This document shows, piece after piece, positions 1-6,433 of a stretch of 14,521 nt of DNA (position 1 is the first letter of the stretch; each line of letters begins with the position of its first letter). This DNA is from Campylobacterales bacterium (GTDB taxonomy: Bacteria; Campylobacterota; Campylobacteria; Campylobacterales; Hydrogenimonadaceae): the NCBI GenBank assembly GCA_026986055.1, contig JALSPH010000073.1, forward strand, positions 1-14,521, given 5' to 3'. The notes beneath the pieces were generated by a model. The model did not search any database. It had not been told where the DNA came from and saw nothing but the letters and a program-made list of their open reading frames with translations. The position numbers were made by a program, and so were the translations under genes.

Positions 1-374
1 CCTACCCCGATTTTACGCTAAAAACATATATTCTCTCGAATAGCTACTCTACGAAAGATAGTGCGGGGCTGATAGAGAGCATAAGCGTACAGAAGCCGCC
101 TTTCTTTCTGCCTCCTTCATATACTCAAGCCGGAGTAGGCTTTTTCTTCGGTTACGACCAGAAATATAGATATACAAGAAGGTGGAGACCCTTTGTAGAT
201 TTGGATCTTTTTTACAACAGTGTAACGAAGGAGGGGTACAGTGCCGTATTCGGCGTAGGGGGACCGCTCTTTCACAAAGACAACCTTAGTATTACGATAG
301 GTTTGTCAAACGACTTTGGAGGAACGGGGCAAGGGTACAGCGAAGTCTCTCTGTACTACTTCTATCTTTTTTGA
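1..374 (+). CDS. C-terminal part of an outer-membrane beta-barrel protein (5' end outside window)
   Basis: An open frame enters from the left edge (first whole codon at base 3) and ends at TGA 372-374, giving about 123 residues. The translation has alternating hydrophobic and polar strands rich in Tyr, Phe and Gly, for example a GVGFFFGYDQ stretch, PFVDLDLFY, and a final YYFYLF. A terminal aromatic residue, here Phe, in an amphipathic last strand is the classic signal recognised by the BAM machinery, so this is probably the end of an outer-membrane barrel. The family cannot be named from this fragment; a porin-like or polysaccharide-export barrel (BcsC/PelB type) are possibilities only. It converges on the carboxypeptidase gene, and the two stop regions overlap by 13 bases (362-374). 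What is seen is the frame, composition and terminal Phe; the location is inferred. Confidence 0.7.
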   Translation, partial: YPDFTLKTYILSNSYSTKDSAGLIESISVQKPPFFLPPSYTQAGVGFFFGYDQKYRYTRRWRPFVDLDLFYNSVTKEGYSAVFGVGGPLFHKDNLSITIGLSNDFGGTGQGYSEVSLYYFYLF

Positions 375-1663
375 AACCTTACCAAAAGAGCCCCGGCAAA
401 GGCCCTCTTTTTGTAGAATTCTACGCGAAAAAGAGAGCCGTTTTTGTCTACGGAAAAGCGGGGCAAAATATCTTTTTTGTATATCTTGAACCCAGACTCC
501 TCTTTCGTTCCCGGTCTGCTCCAGCCGATCACGTTGGTTCTTACACCCTTTTGGCCGATGATTTCAAAATACTCTTTTGCATCGATTATAGAGCCGATCT
601 TCACATTTTGGGTTTTGCCGTCGATGGAGACTTCGACCTTTCGTAAAGGCTTGCACTCGGTAAAATAGTCAGGCTTCAGTCTGCTTTTTAGGATATGCCC
701 TCTTTGGAGCAGGATGTATCCATCGTGATTTTTTCGTATTCCGACAAGCGGATCGTCGCTTTCGACGAGAGGGTTTTGCGAACATAGCGGAAAGTAGTTT
801 ATGTACGAACGGAGGTTTTCTATGGGAAGTGTGTAGATTTTATCGAAAACCACTTCGCTTCCGCTGTTTTGCAGCAATCTCTCGATGCTTTCTCTATTTA
901 ACGAGAAATCCCTTTCATACTCGATCTCAAGCAGTTTCATGAACTCCTCTATAGCATTTAGCTGGTAGTATATTTTCAAAGAGAGATCCGTTATGTTTTT
1001 GCTTGTCTCTATCGCAAGAGCAGGCTTTCTGTTTTTAATGGCGAAATATGTCAAAGAGAGTCGCATCTGCTCATCTTTATCTTTTGTCTTCGTATTTTTT
1101 ATATGGAACTTGTGGTATGGCTCTTGGAGATTTTTTCCATTCAAAGAAGCGTTTACCCTATTGGCTAATTTGTTGAGGTCTTCCAACTCTCCTGAGCCTA
1201 TTCTCTCCTGGTCTATGATGCATGCCTGTCCCCAGACATAGGGGTTGAAGATACTGTTTTGCCACTTGTGTCTGTAGTATCCTCTTCCGTCATGAAGGTT
1301 CAATACAAGAGAGACGTGCGGATCTATGATGACTTTTTTGATATCTTCTACTATCTTGAAGTCGGGATCGCTCTCCTTTATATCTGCAAACTTTCTGTTC
1401 ATATCTCCGTATACGCCTCGGCGAAAGCGCAGAATGGAGTCGAAGTTGAGGTTCGGTACGACCCACAAGGATCCTTTGCGGATTTTGTAGTGTTTTACCA
1501 AAAGGGCGGCACTGAAGTAGCCGCCAGGCTCATCCCCGTGGATTCCTCCTATTACAAGGAGTGTCCTGTTGGAGTCGTTTTCGCCTTTTTTGAAGAGCTT
1601 GAAGTGGTTGTCCGCTCCAAAAGAGAGAGTCGTAAGTATGGATAAAAGAAGAAGGCGTATCAT
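362..1663 (-). CDS. pgp1: Csd4/Pgp1-type M14 peptidoglycan carboxypeptidase
   Basis: Predicted periplasmic zinc D,L-carboxypeptidase of 433 residues that trims tripeptide stems of peptidoglycan to dipeptides, the activity known for H. pylori Csd4 and C. jejuni Pgp1. The N-terminus MIRLLLLSILTTLSFGAD is a clear signal peptide. Zinc-ligand motif GGIHGDE gives H42 and E45, and LNLHDGRG gives the third ligand H124. MNR at 88-90 resembles the M14 substrate-carboxylate Asn-Arg pair, and E219 in AIETS is the likely catalytic Glu. The spacing matches Csd4 (Q46, E49, H128, E222) almost without gaps. The start was chosen at ATG 1663-1661 because it overlaps the upstream stop as ATGA; a GTG at 1684 would add seven residues in front of the signal peptide. 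It forms an operon with the L,D-transpeptidase-fold gene. Csd4 has Gln at the position of H42, so this copy has the conventional M14 ligand set. The C-terminal part (about 260-433) is the extra non-catalytic region typical of this family. Product assignment is strong; the effect on cell shape is inferred. Confidence 0.88.
   Translation of the reverse strand: MIRLLLLSILTTLSFGADNHFKLFKKGENDSNRTLLVIGGIHGDEPGGYFSAALLVKHYKIRKGSLWVVPNLNFDSILRFRRGVYGDMNRKFADIKESDPDFKIVEDIKKVIIDPHVSLVLNLHDGRGYYRHKWQNSIFNPYVWGQACIIDQERIGSGELEDLNKLANRVNASLNGKNLQEPYHKFHIKNTKTKDKDEQMRLSLTYFAIKNRKPALAIETSKNITDLSLKIYYQLNAIEEFMKLLEIEYERDFSLNRESIERLLQNSGSEVVFDKIYTLPIENLRSYINYFPLCSQNPLVESDDPLVGIRKNHDGYILLQRGHILKSRLKPDYFTECKPLRKVEVSIDGKTQNVKIGSIIDAKEYFEIIGQKGVRTNVIGWSRPGTKEESGFKIYKKDILPRFSVDKNGSLFRVEFYKKRAFAGALLVRFQKR
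384..412 (+). terminator. Rho-independent-type terminator for the barrel gene, inside the 3' end of pgp1
   Basis: Ten bases after the barrel-gene stop, AAAAGAGCC (384-392) can pair with GGC (401-403) plus TCTTTT (406-411), with a two-base CC bulge (404-405) and an 8-base loop, and the T run continues to 412. This is an intrinsic terminator shape for plus-strand transcription. It lies wholly inside the last codons of the opposing carboxypeptidase gene. On the minus strand the same hairpin is followed by CTTTT-containing sequence at 383-389, so it may work weakly in both directions. Confidence 0.55.
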
Positions 1664-2628
1664 TTTTCCGCAATTATCTTCCACCCGTCAGGGCGTTTTA
1701 AAAAGTATAGCTCCTTGTCACCGTTGAATCTATAGTCTCCCGAGTCGTACTTTTCGAAAAATGTTACTCTGTAGAGCTTTTTATCGTCCGTTGTTTGATA
1801 GGGAACAACCTCTATGTTTTGAAAAACGATCTCTATGTCTTTCCCTTTTTTACGACTGAAAATGCTTTTTTTAACTCTTTTGAAACTATCGAGCTTTTTT
1901 CCGTCGTACCTTACGAAAGTATCGTCGTAAAAACTTATGTATCTTTCAAAATCGCTATTTTTCCAGCTGTTTCTCCATCTGTAGAGTGTAGATAAAATAG
2001 AGATGATTTCATCCGGGTCGGCCATCTTCGGCTCATCTTCATATATCCACAAAACGCTCTTTTTGAAGTCGATGTCATGTTCAAGCTTTTTCAAAAGAGA
2101 GTTCTTCAAAGCGATACAGCCTCTGGTACTCAGCTTTTTTTCGCCGCTTAAAGGCATACCGTGAATCCATATGCCCGAGCCGTTCTTGCCTCTTATCTTG
2201 TCGTAAAGGTTCGGATAGTCGGTGGCAAGCGCAAATGGGCCGTAAAACTGGTCCAGGTTCGTCAACTTTTTAGTCAAAGAGTAGACCCCTATAGGTGTTT
2301 TCAAATCCCCTTCTCTCTCTTTGTCCCCGCCGTTACGCCCCGTCACAACCGGCATCGTGCTGACGGTGACCAAGGAGTTTTTTTTGACAAGAAGGTGTTT
2401 GAGACTCTTTTTGGATTTGTCGCATATCAGAAGATGTCTGTTTTTTGAGTAGAGGCCAAATCGAAGGTCGTAGTTTGCAAGCTTTTTTTGCCAATACTCC
2501 CTACTCTCCAAAACTCTATCCATAGCTTTGATCGCCTCTTTAGTACCCTTTTCTTCGTAAATTGTGACAATGTCGGAAGAGTAAAGCAGAGTAGTAAAAA
2601 ACGTAAGAAGCAGATATAATTTTTTCAT
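1660..2628 (-). CDS. pgp2: Csd6/Pgp2-type L,D-transpeptidase-fold carboxypeptidase
   Basis: Predicted periplasmic YkuD-domain protein of 322 residues. In H. pylori Csd6 and C. jejuni Pgp2 this family acts as an L,D-carboxypeptidase that cuts tetrapeptide stems to tripeptides and sets cell curvature. A signal peptide (MKKLYLLLTFFTTLLYSS) is followed by the catalytic domain, with the YkuD signature HGMPL (H156) and STRGCI (catalytic C171), plus GRNGGDKEREGDLKTPIGVY upstream. From about residue 205 to the end there is an NTF2-like domain, as in Csd6. The start was moved from ATG 2649 to ATG 2628: the upstream Met has no ribosome site, whereas AAGGGAG (2638-2632 on the minus strand) precedes 2628, though with a short 3-base gap, and the signal peptide then begins at Met. 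The stop overlaps the pgp1 start as ATGA, so the two successive trimming enzymes are translationally coupled. Confidence 0.88.
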   Translation of the reverse strand: MKKLYLLLTFFTTLLYSSDIVTIYEEKGTKEAIKAMDRVLESREYWQKKLANYDLRFGLYSKNRHLLICDKSKKSLKHLLVKKNSLVTVSTMPVVTGRNGGDKEREGDLKTPIGVYSLTKKLTNLDQFYGPFALATDYPNLYDKIRGKNGSGIWIHGMPLSGEKKLSTRGCIALKNSLLKKLEHDIDFKKSVLWIYEDEPKMADPDEIISILSTLYRWRNSWKNSDFERYISFYDDTFVRYDGKKLDSFKRVKKSIFSRKKGKDIEIVFQNIEVVPYQTTDDKKLYRVTFFEKYDSGDYRFNGDKELYFLKRPDGWKIIAEK

Positions 2629-2704
2629 TGACTCCCTTGATTCTATCATTTTTGCAACGCAATTGTAATAAAACCACTATAACGTTTACCTGATGTATTT
2701 TTAC

Positions 2705-2710
2705 ATAATA
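2705..2710 (-). promoter_or_regulatory. Candidate -10 element for the pgp2-pgp1 operon
   Basis: Read on the minus strand, TATTAT lies about 77 bases upstream of the pgp2 start. No convincing -35 is present; Campylobacterota sigma70 promoters commonly lack a clear -35. A second possibility is TTATAG on the minus strand (2682-2677), so the choice is uncertain. Confidence 0.3.
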
Positions 2711-2714
2711 AGCG

Positions 2715-2732
2715 CATAAAGTACGATTTATG
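2715..2732. repeat. 18-base inverted repeat in the divergent intergenic region
   Basis: CATAAA (2715-2720) and TTTATG (2727-2732) form perfect 6-base arms around GTACGA. It sits near the middle of the 222-base region between the divergent pgp2 and PDC-sensor genes, next to the candidate minus-strand -10. This is the shape of a dimeric regulator site, but the role is inferred. Confidence 0.35.
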
Positions 2733-2790
2733 AATATTTTGCGTTTTTTCGATGGCTGAATCCTGGGGCAAAGATATAAGTTGATAGATC

Positions 2791-2812
2791 ATTATTTCAG
2801 TGGCCAAATAAT
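2791..2812. repeat. Inverted repeat just upstream of the PDC-hisHA -10 element
   Basis: ATTATTT (2791-2797) and AAATAAT (2806-2812) are perfect 7-base arms separated by 8 bases. The repeat occupies the -35 region of the candidate promoter whose -10 is at 2819-2824, a position where a bound regulator would touch RNA polymerase. Candidate operator only. Confidence 0.35.
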
Positions 2813-2818
2813 TTGCGC

Positions 2819-2824
2819 TAAAAT
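2819..2824 (+). promoter_or_regulatory. Candidate -10 element for the PDC sensor-hisH-hisA operon
   Basis: TAAAAT lies 26 bases before the TTG start at 2851. It is embedded in a small palindrome, CGCTA-AAA-TAGCG (2816-2828). No -35 match is evident, as usual in this phylum. Confidence 0.4.
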
Positions 2825-2850
2825 AGCGTAAAAGTTTCAAGGGAGATATT

Positions 2851-3753
2851 TTGCAGATTAAACAGATACAGCAATATTCCGAGGTCCGCCCGAAGGCGAG
2901 GGCTTATCTTTGCTACCTACTATCGAGAAATATCCCGAACCGTACTCCTGAAGTGACGCTCGATACGATCATAGCCGCTCTTAAAAAGATAAAAAAAGAG
3001 GTCAAAGAGATCGACACCCTATATGTTCTGGACCCTAAAGGGAGACAGATAATAAACAATGTCAGCCGTATCCGGTCTTACCGTACCGGAGAGGGGGAGA
3101 ACAGGGCTATGAGAGCCTACTACTACAGAGCCGTACGGGAAAAGAGGTGTATCTTGACGGATCCTTACCCCTCCAAAATAGGGGGTGTTCTGGTAGTGAC
3201 TGCGGCATACCCGGTATATAACGACAAAGGTCAGCTTCAGTATGTGGTGTGTGCCGATATTCCTCTCGACAAGCTTCTTCATATGGTCCATCCCGCTTCG
3301 GCCGAGACACTTTTCGGGAAGTTTTCCAAACTTGCCTACAGCCTCTTTTCCGTCGCTCTTCTTGCCGTCGCACTTCTTCTCTTTCTCAACGGAATAAAGA
3401 GTTTTCTCGTTCATGGGTTCGACTTCATAAAGATAGATATAAAGGAGATGTTCGAAGCGACGATCCTTCTAACTCTCTCACTTGCCATATTCGATCTGGT
3501 CAAGGCTATCTTCGAGGAGGAGGTTTTAGGAGAGCAAAAGAGAGGCGAACATGACGAGATACACAAGACGATGGTCAGGTTCCTCGGCTCCATCATTATA
3601 GCCCTTGCCATAGAGGCGTTGATGCTGGTCTTCAAATTCGCTATAATCGATCCCGAAAAACTGATATATGCCGTCTATCTGATCGGTGGTGTGACGATGC
3701 TTCTGTTCGCTCTTTCGTTCTATCTGAAAAGTATCGGCAAGAGGCTCGATTGA
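2851..3753 (+). CDS. PDC/Cache sensor domain membrane protein with four C-terminal membrane segments
   Basis: A 300-residue protein. Residues about 35-145 look like a PDC/Cache ligand-binding domain: TLYVLDPKGRQIIN, then RAYYYRAV (R88, Y90, Y91), TDPYPS (D104, Y106), VVTAAYPVYNDKG and VVCADI (D136), the usual run of Cache motifs. Hydrophobic segments at about 162-180, 201-221, 244-265 and 271-292 predict four membrane spans. No membrane span or signal peptide precedes the sensor domain, unlike a normal extracytoplasmic Cache receptor. The basic C-terminus (KSIGKR) and an even number of spans favour both ends in the cytoplasm. No kinase, methyl-accepting or cyclase output domain is visible. 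The start is TTG at 2851 with AAGGGAG at 2839-2845, five bases upstream. The gene ends TGATG, overlapping hisH by one base, so it is co-expressed with histidine genes. Ligand and role are unknown. Confidence 0.75.
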   Translation: MQIKQIQQYSEVRPKARAYLCYLLSRNIPNRTPEVTLDTIIAALKKIKKEVKEIDTLYVLDPKGRQIINNVSRIRSYRTGEGENRAMRAYYYRAVREKRCILTDPYPSKIGGVLVVTAAYPVYNDKGQLQYVVCADIPLDKLLHMVHPASAETLFGKFSKLAYSLFSVALLAVALLLFLNGIKSFLVHGFDFIKIDIKEMFEATILLTLSLAIFDLVKAIFEEEVLGEQKRGEHDEIHKTMVRFLGSIIIALAIEALMLVFKFAIIDPEKLIYAVYLIGGVTMLLFALSFYLKSIGKRLD

Positions 3754-4364
3754 TGGTAGCTATCGTCGATTACAACATGGGTAATCTTGCAAGCGTGAAA
3801 AACGCTCTTAGCAAGATTGGAGCCGATTGTAAAGTAGTTTCCGACCCGGACAAGCTTGCTAAATTCGATAGAGTCCTGCTGCCCGGCGTCGGAGCCTTCG
3901 GCGATGCTATGGAGCATCTTCGCGAAAATGGAATGGATGAGGCAGTAAAGGAGTTTGCGGCTTCAGGTCGCCCGATGCTCGGAATATGCCTCGGTATGCA
4001 GCTGCTCTTTTCAAAAAGTATGGAGTTTGGGGAGCATGATGGGCTTTCTCTTGTGCCCGGAGAGGTTCTTCCTTTCGATCCGAATCTGTTTGAATCTCCC
4101 CATAAAATCCCCCATATGGGCTGGAACGAACTTTTCGTGCAGAAAGAGACTCCCCTTTTCAGGCGGATGCCCAAAGAGTTCTACCTCTATTTCGTCCACT
4201 CATATCATGCCGTCGCACCGGATGAGTATGTCATAGGCAGGACATGGTACGGTTACGAGTTTGTCAGTGCGGTTCAGAACGGAAATATCTTCGGTATTCA
4301 GCCTCACCCGGAGAAATCCCACGACAACGGCCTTGAAATATTGAAAAACTTTGTGGAGTTGTAA
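3753..4364 (+). CDS. hisH: Imidazole glycerol phosphate synthase, glutaminase subunit HisH
   Basis: A 203-residue class I glutamine amidotransferase. It releases ammonia from glutamine and channels it to HisF, the cyclase partner, to make imidazole glycerol phosphate and AICAR in histidine synthesis. Seen: N-terminal [22 protein letters not shown] (oxyanion region), nucleophile Cys79 in [10 protein letters not shown], and H185 and E187 in QPHPEKS completing the triad. Length is normal. The start was set at ATG 3753, which overlaps the previous stop as TGATG; a TTG three bases earlier would add only one Met. hisF is not adjacent in this window, so the partner must be encoded elsewhere. The stop overlaps the hisA start by one base. 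Confidence 0.95.
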   Translation: MVAIVDYNMGNLASVKNALSKIGADCKVVSDPDKLAKFDRVLLPGVGAFGDAMEHLRENGMDEAVKEFAASGRPMLGICLGMQLLFSKSMEFGEHDGLSLVPGEVLPFDPNLFESPHKIPHMGWNELFVQKETPLFRRMPKEFYLYFVHSYHAVAPDEYVIGRTWYGYEFVSAVQNGNIFGIQPHPEKSHDNGLEILKNFVEL

Positions 4365-5080
4365 TGGAAATTTTACCTGCGATAGACCTTAAGGATGGAA
4401 AAGCCGTAAGGTTGACAAAAGGGCTTATGGAGAGTGCCAAAGTTTACAGTGACGAGCCTTGGCAGTTGGCGAAAAGATTTGAAGAGATGGGCTCAAAGTG
4501 GCTTCATCTGGTAGATCTGAACGGTGCATTTGCCGGTGAGCCGAAAAACTTGGAACAGATAGAGAAGATAAGAAGCAGTTGTAACCTTAAAATGGAGCTC
4601 GGCGGAGGAGTAAGAGACGAAGAGACCATCAAGCGCTATCTCGATCTTGGAATAGATCGCATCATCCTTGGTTCTGTAGCCGTCAAGCGACCCGATTTCG
4701 TAAAAGAGATGGCCTCCAAATATCCGATAGCCGTAGGAATAGATGCAATTGACGGTTATGTGGCGGTAGAGGGGTGGGCCGAAGTGAGCCAAATGAGAGC
4801 GACCGATCTTGCGAAAGCATTTGCCGAGTGCGGTGTGGAGGCTATCATCTGTACGGATGTGGGAAGAGACGGAACTTTGAGCGGTGTGAATGTAGAGTTT
4901 ACCGTATCTATCGCCGAAGCTTCCGGAGTGGACACGATAGCGAGCGGCGGAGTGCGTGATATGGGAGATATAGAAGCCTTGCAGGAAACCGGCAAAGTTG
5001 CCGGCGTCATAGTCGGAAAAGCCTTCTACGAAGGGACCATCGATTTGAAAGAGGCATTCAATCTTATAAAAGAGCGATAA
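4364..5080 (+). CDS. hisA: ProFAR isomerase HisA
   Basis: A 238-residue (beta/alpha)8-barrel enzyme that isomerises the aminoaldose ProFAR to the aminoketose PRFAR, the substrate of HisH-HisF. Seen: [15 protein letters not shown] with catalytic Asp8, [11 protein letters not shown] (first phosphate site), VGIDAIDG with the second catalytic Asp at 127, [10 protein letters not shown], and SGGVRD (second phosphate site). The half-barrel repeat typical of HisA and HisF is visible. ATG 4364 overlaps the hisH TAA by one base (TAATG), indicating tight translational coupling. Last gene of the PDC-hisH-hisA operon. Confidence 0.95.
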   Translation: MEILPAIDLKDGKAVRLTKGLMESAKVYSDEPWQLAKRFEEMGSKWLHLVDLNGAFAGEPKNLEQIEKIRSSCNLKMELGGGVRDEETIKRYLDLGIDRIILGSVAVKRPDFVKEMASKYPIAVGIDAIDGYVAVEGWAEVSQMRATDLAKAFAECGVEAIICTDVGRDGTLSGVNVEFTVSIAEASGVDTIASGGVRDMGDIEALQETGKVAGVIVGKAFYEGTIDLKEAFNLIKER

Positions 5081-5092
5081 AAGTCGATATAG

Positions 5093-5106
5093 CAAAAGAG
5101 CTTTTG
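5093..5106. repeat. Short palindrome after hisA
   Basis: CAAAAG-AG-CTTTTG can form a 5-base stem with a 4-base loop twelve bases after the hisA stop. There is no following T run, so it is at best a weak terminator or RNA-stabilising hairpin. Confidence 0.3.
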
Positions 5107-5123
5107 TCTCCGATCTTGATAGA

Positions 5124-5143
5124 TAAGTTGTTCTTGAAACTTA
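5124..5143. repeat. Inverted repeat upstream of cheY
   Basis: TAAGTT (5124-5129) and AACTTA (5138-5143) are perfect 6-base arms with an 8-base spacer, about 25 bases upstream of the candidate cheY -10. Position fits an operator; function is inferred. Confidence 0.3.
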
Positions 5144-5167
5144 ATCTTAATTAAATGGTCGAGACGA

Positions 5168-5173
5168 TAAAAT
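5168..5173 (+). promoter_or_regulatory. Candidate -10 element for the cheY-prmA-ftsH-psd-like-pssA operon
   Basis: TAAAAT lies 37 bases before the cheY start in the 130-base hisA-cheY gap. No good -35 is seen. CATAAT at 5182-5187 is an alternative. No sigma54 (-24 GG, -12 GC) or sigma28 element was recognised here. Confidence 0.4.
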
Positions 5174-5210
5174 GAGCAAAACATAATTCTATATTAAAGA
5201 AGGATATCCA

Positions 5211-5588
5211 TTGAAGATAATGGTAGTCGACGACAGTTCCACGATGCGAAGAATTATAAAGAATACTTTGGGCAGGCTGGGTTACAAAGATCTCCTGGAG
5301 GCCGAAGACGGTGCTCAGGCATGGGAAGTGATGCAGCAGAACAAAGATGATATAGGGGTGCTGATAACCGATTGGAACATGCCCAACATGAATGGTCTGG
5401 AGCTTGTAAAAAAGGTTAGAGGCGACAGCGCCTTTGAAGATATTCCTATCATCATGGTAACGACGGAAGGTGGAAAGGCTGAGGTCATAACGGCTCTGAA
5501 AGCCGGAGTCAACAACTATATCGTCAAGCCTTTCACGCCTCAGGTACTAAAAGAGAAGCTGGAAGCGGTTCTCGGCATAAACGACTGA
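5211..5588 (+). CDS. cheY: Chemotaxis response regulator CheY
   Basis: A 125-residue single-domain receiver. Phosphorylated by CheA, it binds the flagellar switch to change rotation. Seen: VVDDSSTMRR with acidic pair D7/D8, phosphorylation site D54 in LITDWNMP, T84/T85 in MVTTEG, Y103 and K106 in NNYIVKPF; all hallmark residues are intact and the SSTMRRIIKNTL start is CheY-like rather than that of a transcription factor. The start is TTG at 5211 with AAGGA at 5200-5204, six bases upstream; the next ATG (5220) would remove the first strand. The stop overlaps prmA as TGATG. Being first in a housekeeping operon with ftsH and pssA matches cheY1 of H. pylori. Confidence 0.93.
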   Translation: MKIMVVDDSSTMRRIIKNTLGRLGYKDLLEAEDGAQAWEVMQQNKDDIGVLITDWNMPNMNGLELVKKVRGDSAFEDIPIIMVTTEGGKAEVITALKAGVNNYIVKPFTPQVLKEKLEAVLGIND

Positions 5589-6433
5589 TGAGCGGAACCT
5601 ACCATGAGCTGAAAGTCACTCCGTCGGCATACAAGGATCTTTTTCTCGACTTTCTTCAGGCACTCTTTCAAGACTCCATCGAGATAGGCAAAAAGAGTCT
5701 CATACTCCGCTCCGAAACACCCTTGGAAGATATAGCATGGGGTGCCGAAGAGTTCGCGGCGGCACTCTCCGAAAAAGTAGGAGAAGAGGTCGGTGTAGAG
5801 ATAGAGTTGAGCGAGAGAGAGAACGAGGATTGGATAGCCAAATATAAAGAGTCGATAAAACCGGTGGAGGTTGGAAGTTTCTACATCCACCCAAGCTGGG
5901 AGGGTGCGGCCGAAGGGAAAATGAATATCGTGATAGATCCGGCTTTAGCGTTCGGTTCGGGTCACCACGAGACCACGGCAGGCTGCCTTGAGTCTATACA
6001 GAGAGTGGTCAAAAGGGGAGATAGGCTGCTCGATGTAGGGTGCGGAAGCGGGGTGCTGGGGATTGCAGCTTCGATGTTAGGCGCTGAAGTCGACGCTTGC
6101 GATACCGATCCACTCGCAGTCGAGAATGCGCTAAAAAACTTCAAACTCAACGAGCAGACGGCTAGGCGCATCTGGGAGGGTTCGGTAACCCAAACAAAAG
6201 AGCTCTACGACATAGTAGTCGCAAATATCGTTGCCGACGTATTGTGTATGATCTCCAAAGAGCTCAAAGCCCGTCTGAAAGAGGGTGGTGTTTTGATCCT
6301 CTCCGGCATTATTGAAAGCAAAGAGAGTGAGGTCGAAAGAGCTTTCGGCGATCTTGATTTGCAAGAGACTATAGCCAAAAATGAGTGGCGCACGAAAATC
6401 TACAAAAAAGAGAAGGAAAAAAATGGCGGATAA
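5588..6433 (+). CDS. prmA: Ribosomal protein L11 methyltransferase PrmA
   Basis: A 281-residue SAM-dependent methyltransferase that methylates lysines and the N-terminus of ribosomal protein L11. Seen: an N-terminal L11-recognition domain (about 1-90), then IDPALAFGSGHHETT (116-130), a PrmA signature; SAM motif I LDVGCGSGVLGIAA (148-161); CDTDPLA (171-177) for the acidic ribose contact; and VVANIVADVL (210-219), equivalent to the NPP-like catalytic motif (NI in PrmA). Length is close to normal; the C-terminus is a basic KKEKEKNGG tail. That tail contains the ftsH ribosome-binding site, and the gene ends 11 bases inside ftsH. ATG 5588 overlaps the cheY stop by one base. Confidence 0.92.
   Translation: MSGTYHELKVTPSAYKDLFLDFLQALFQDSIEIGKKSLILRSETPLEDIAWGAEEFAAALSEKVGEEVGVEIELSERENEDWIAKYKESIKPVEVGSFYIHPSWEGAAEGKMNIVIDPALAFGSGHHETTAGCLESIQRVVKRGDRLLDVGCGSGVLGIAASMLGAEVDACDTDPLAVENALKNFKLNEQTARRIWEGSVTQTKELYDIVVANIVADVLCMISKELKARLKEGGVLILSGIIESKESEVERAFGDLDLQETIAKNEWRTKIYKKEKEKNGG

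Noticed and set aside
1664..1684. Longer pgp1 start at GTG 1684
   Set aside because: It would place seven polar residues before an otherwise typical signal peptide, and the ATGA overlap with pgp2 gives a better start at 1663.
2646..2840. 64-codon minus-strand ORF between pgp2 and the PDC gene
   Set aside because: It lies in the AT-rich promoter region, has no ribosome site or recognisable protein pattern, and overlaps candidate promoter elements of both flanking operons.
5081..5210. Possible sigma54 or sigma28 promoter before cheY, or a tRNA in the gap
   Set aside because: No GG-N10-GC spacing or sigma28 consensus was recognised, and no cloverleaf-like complementary arms were found; a sigma70-type -10 fits better.
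6381..6422. Longer ftsH start at ATG 6381
   Set aside because: It lies deep in prmA without a ribosome site; ATG 6423 has AAGGA at ideal spacing and gives the usual FtsH N-terminus.
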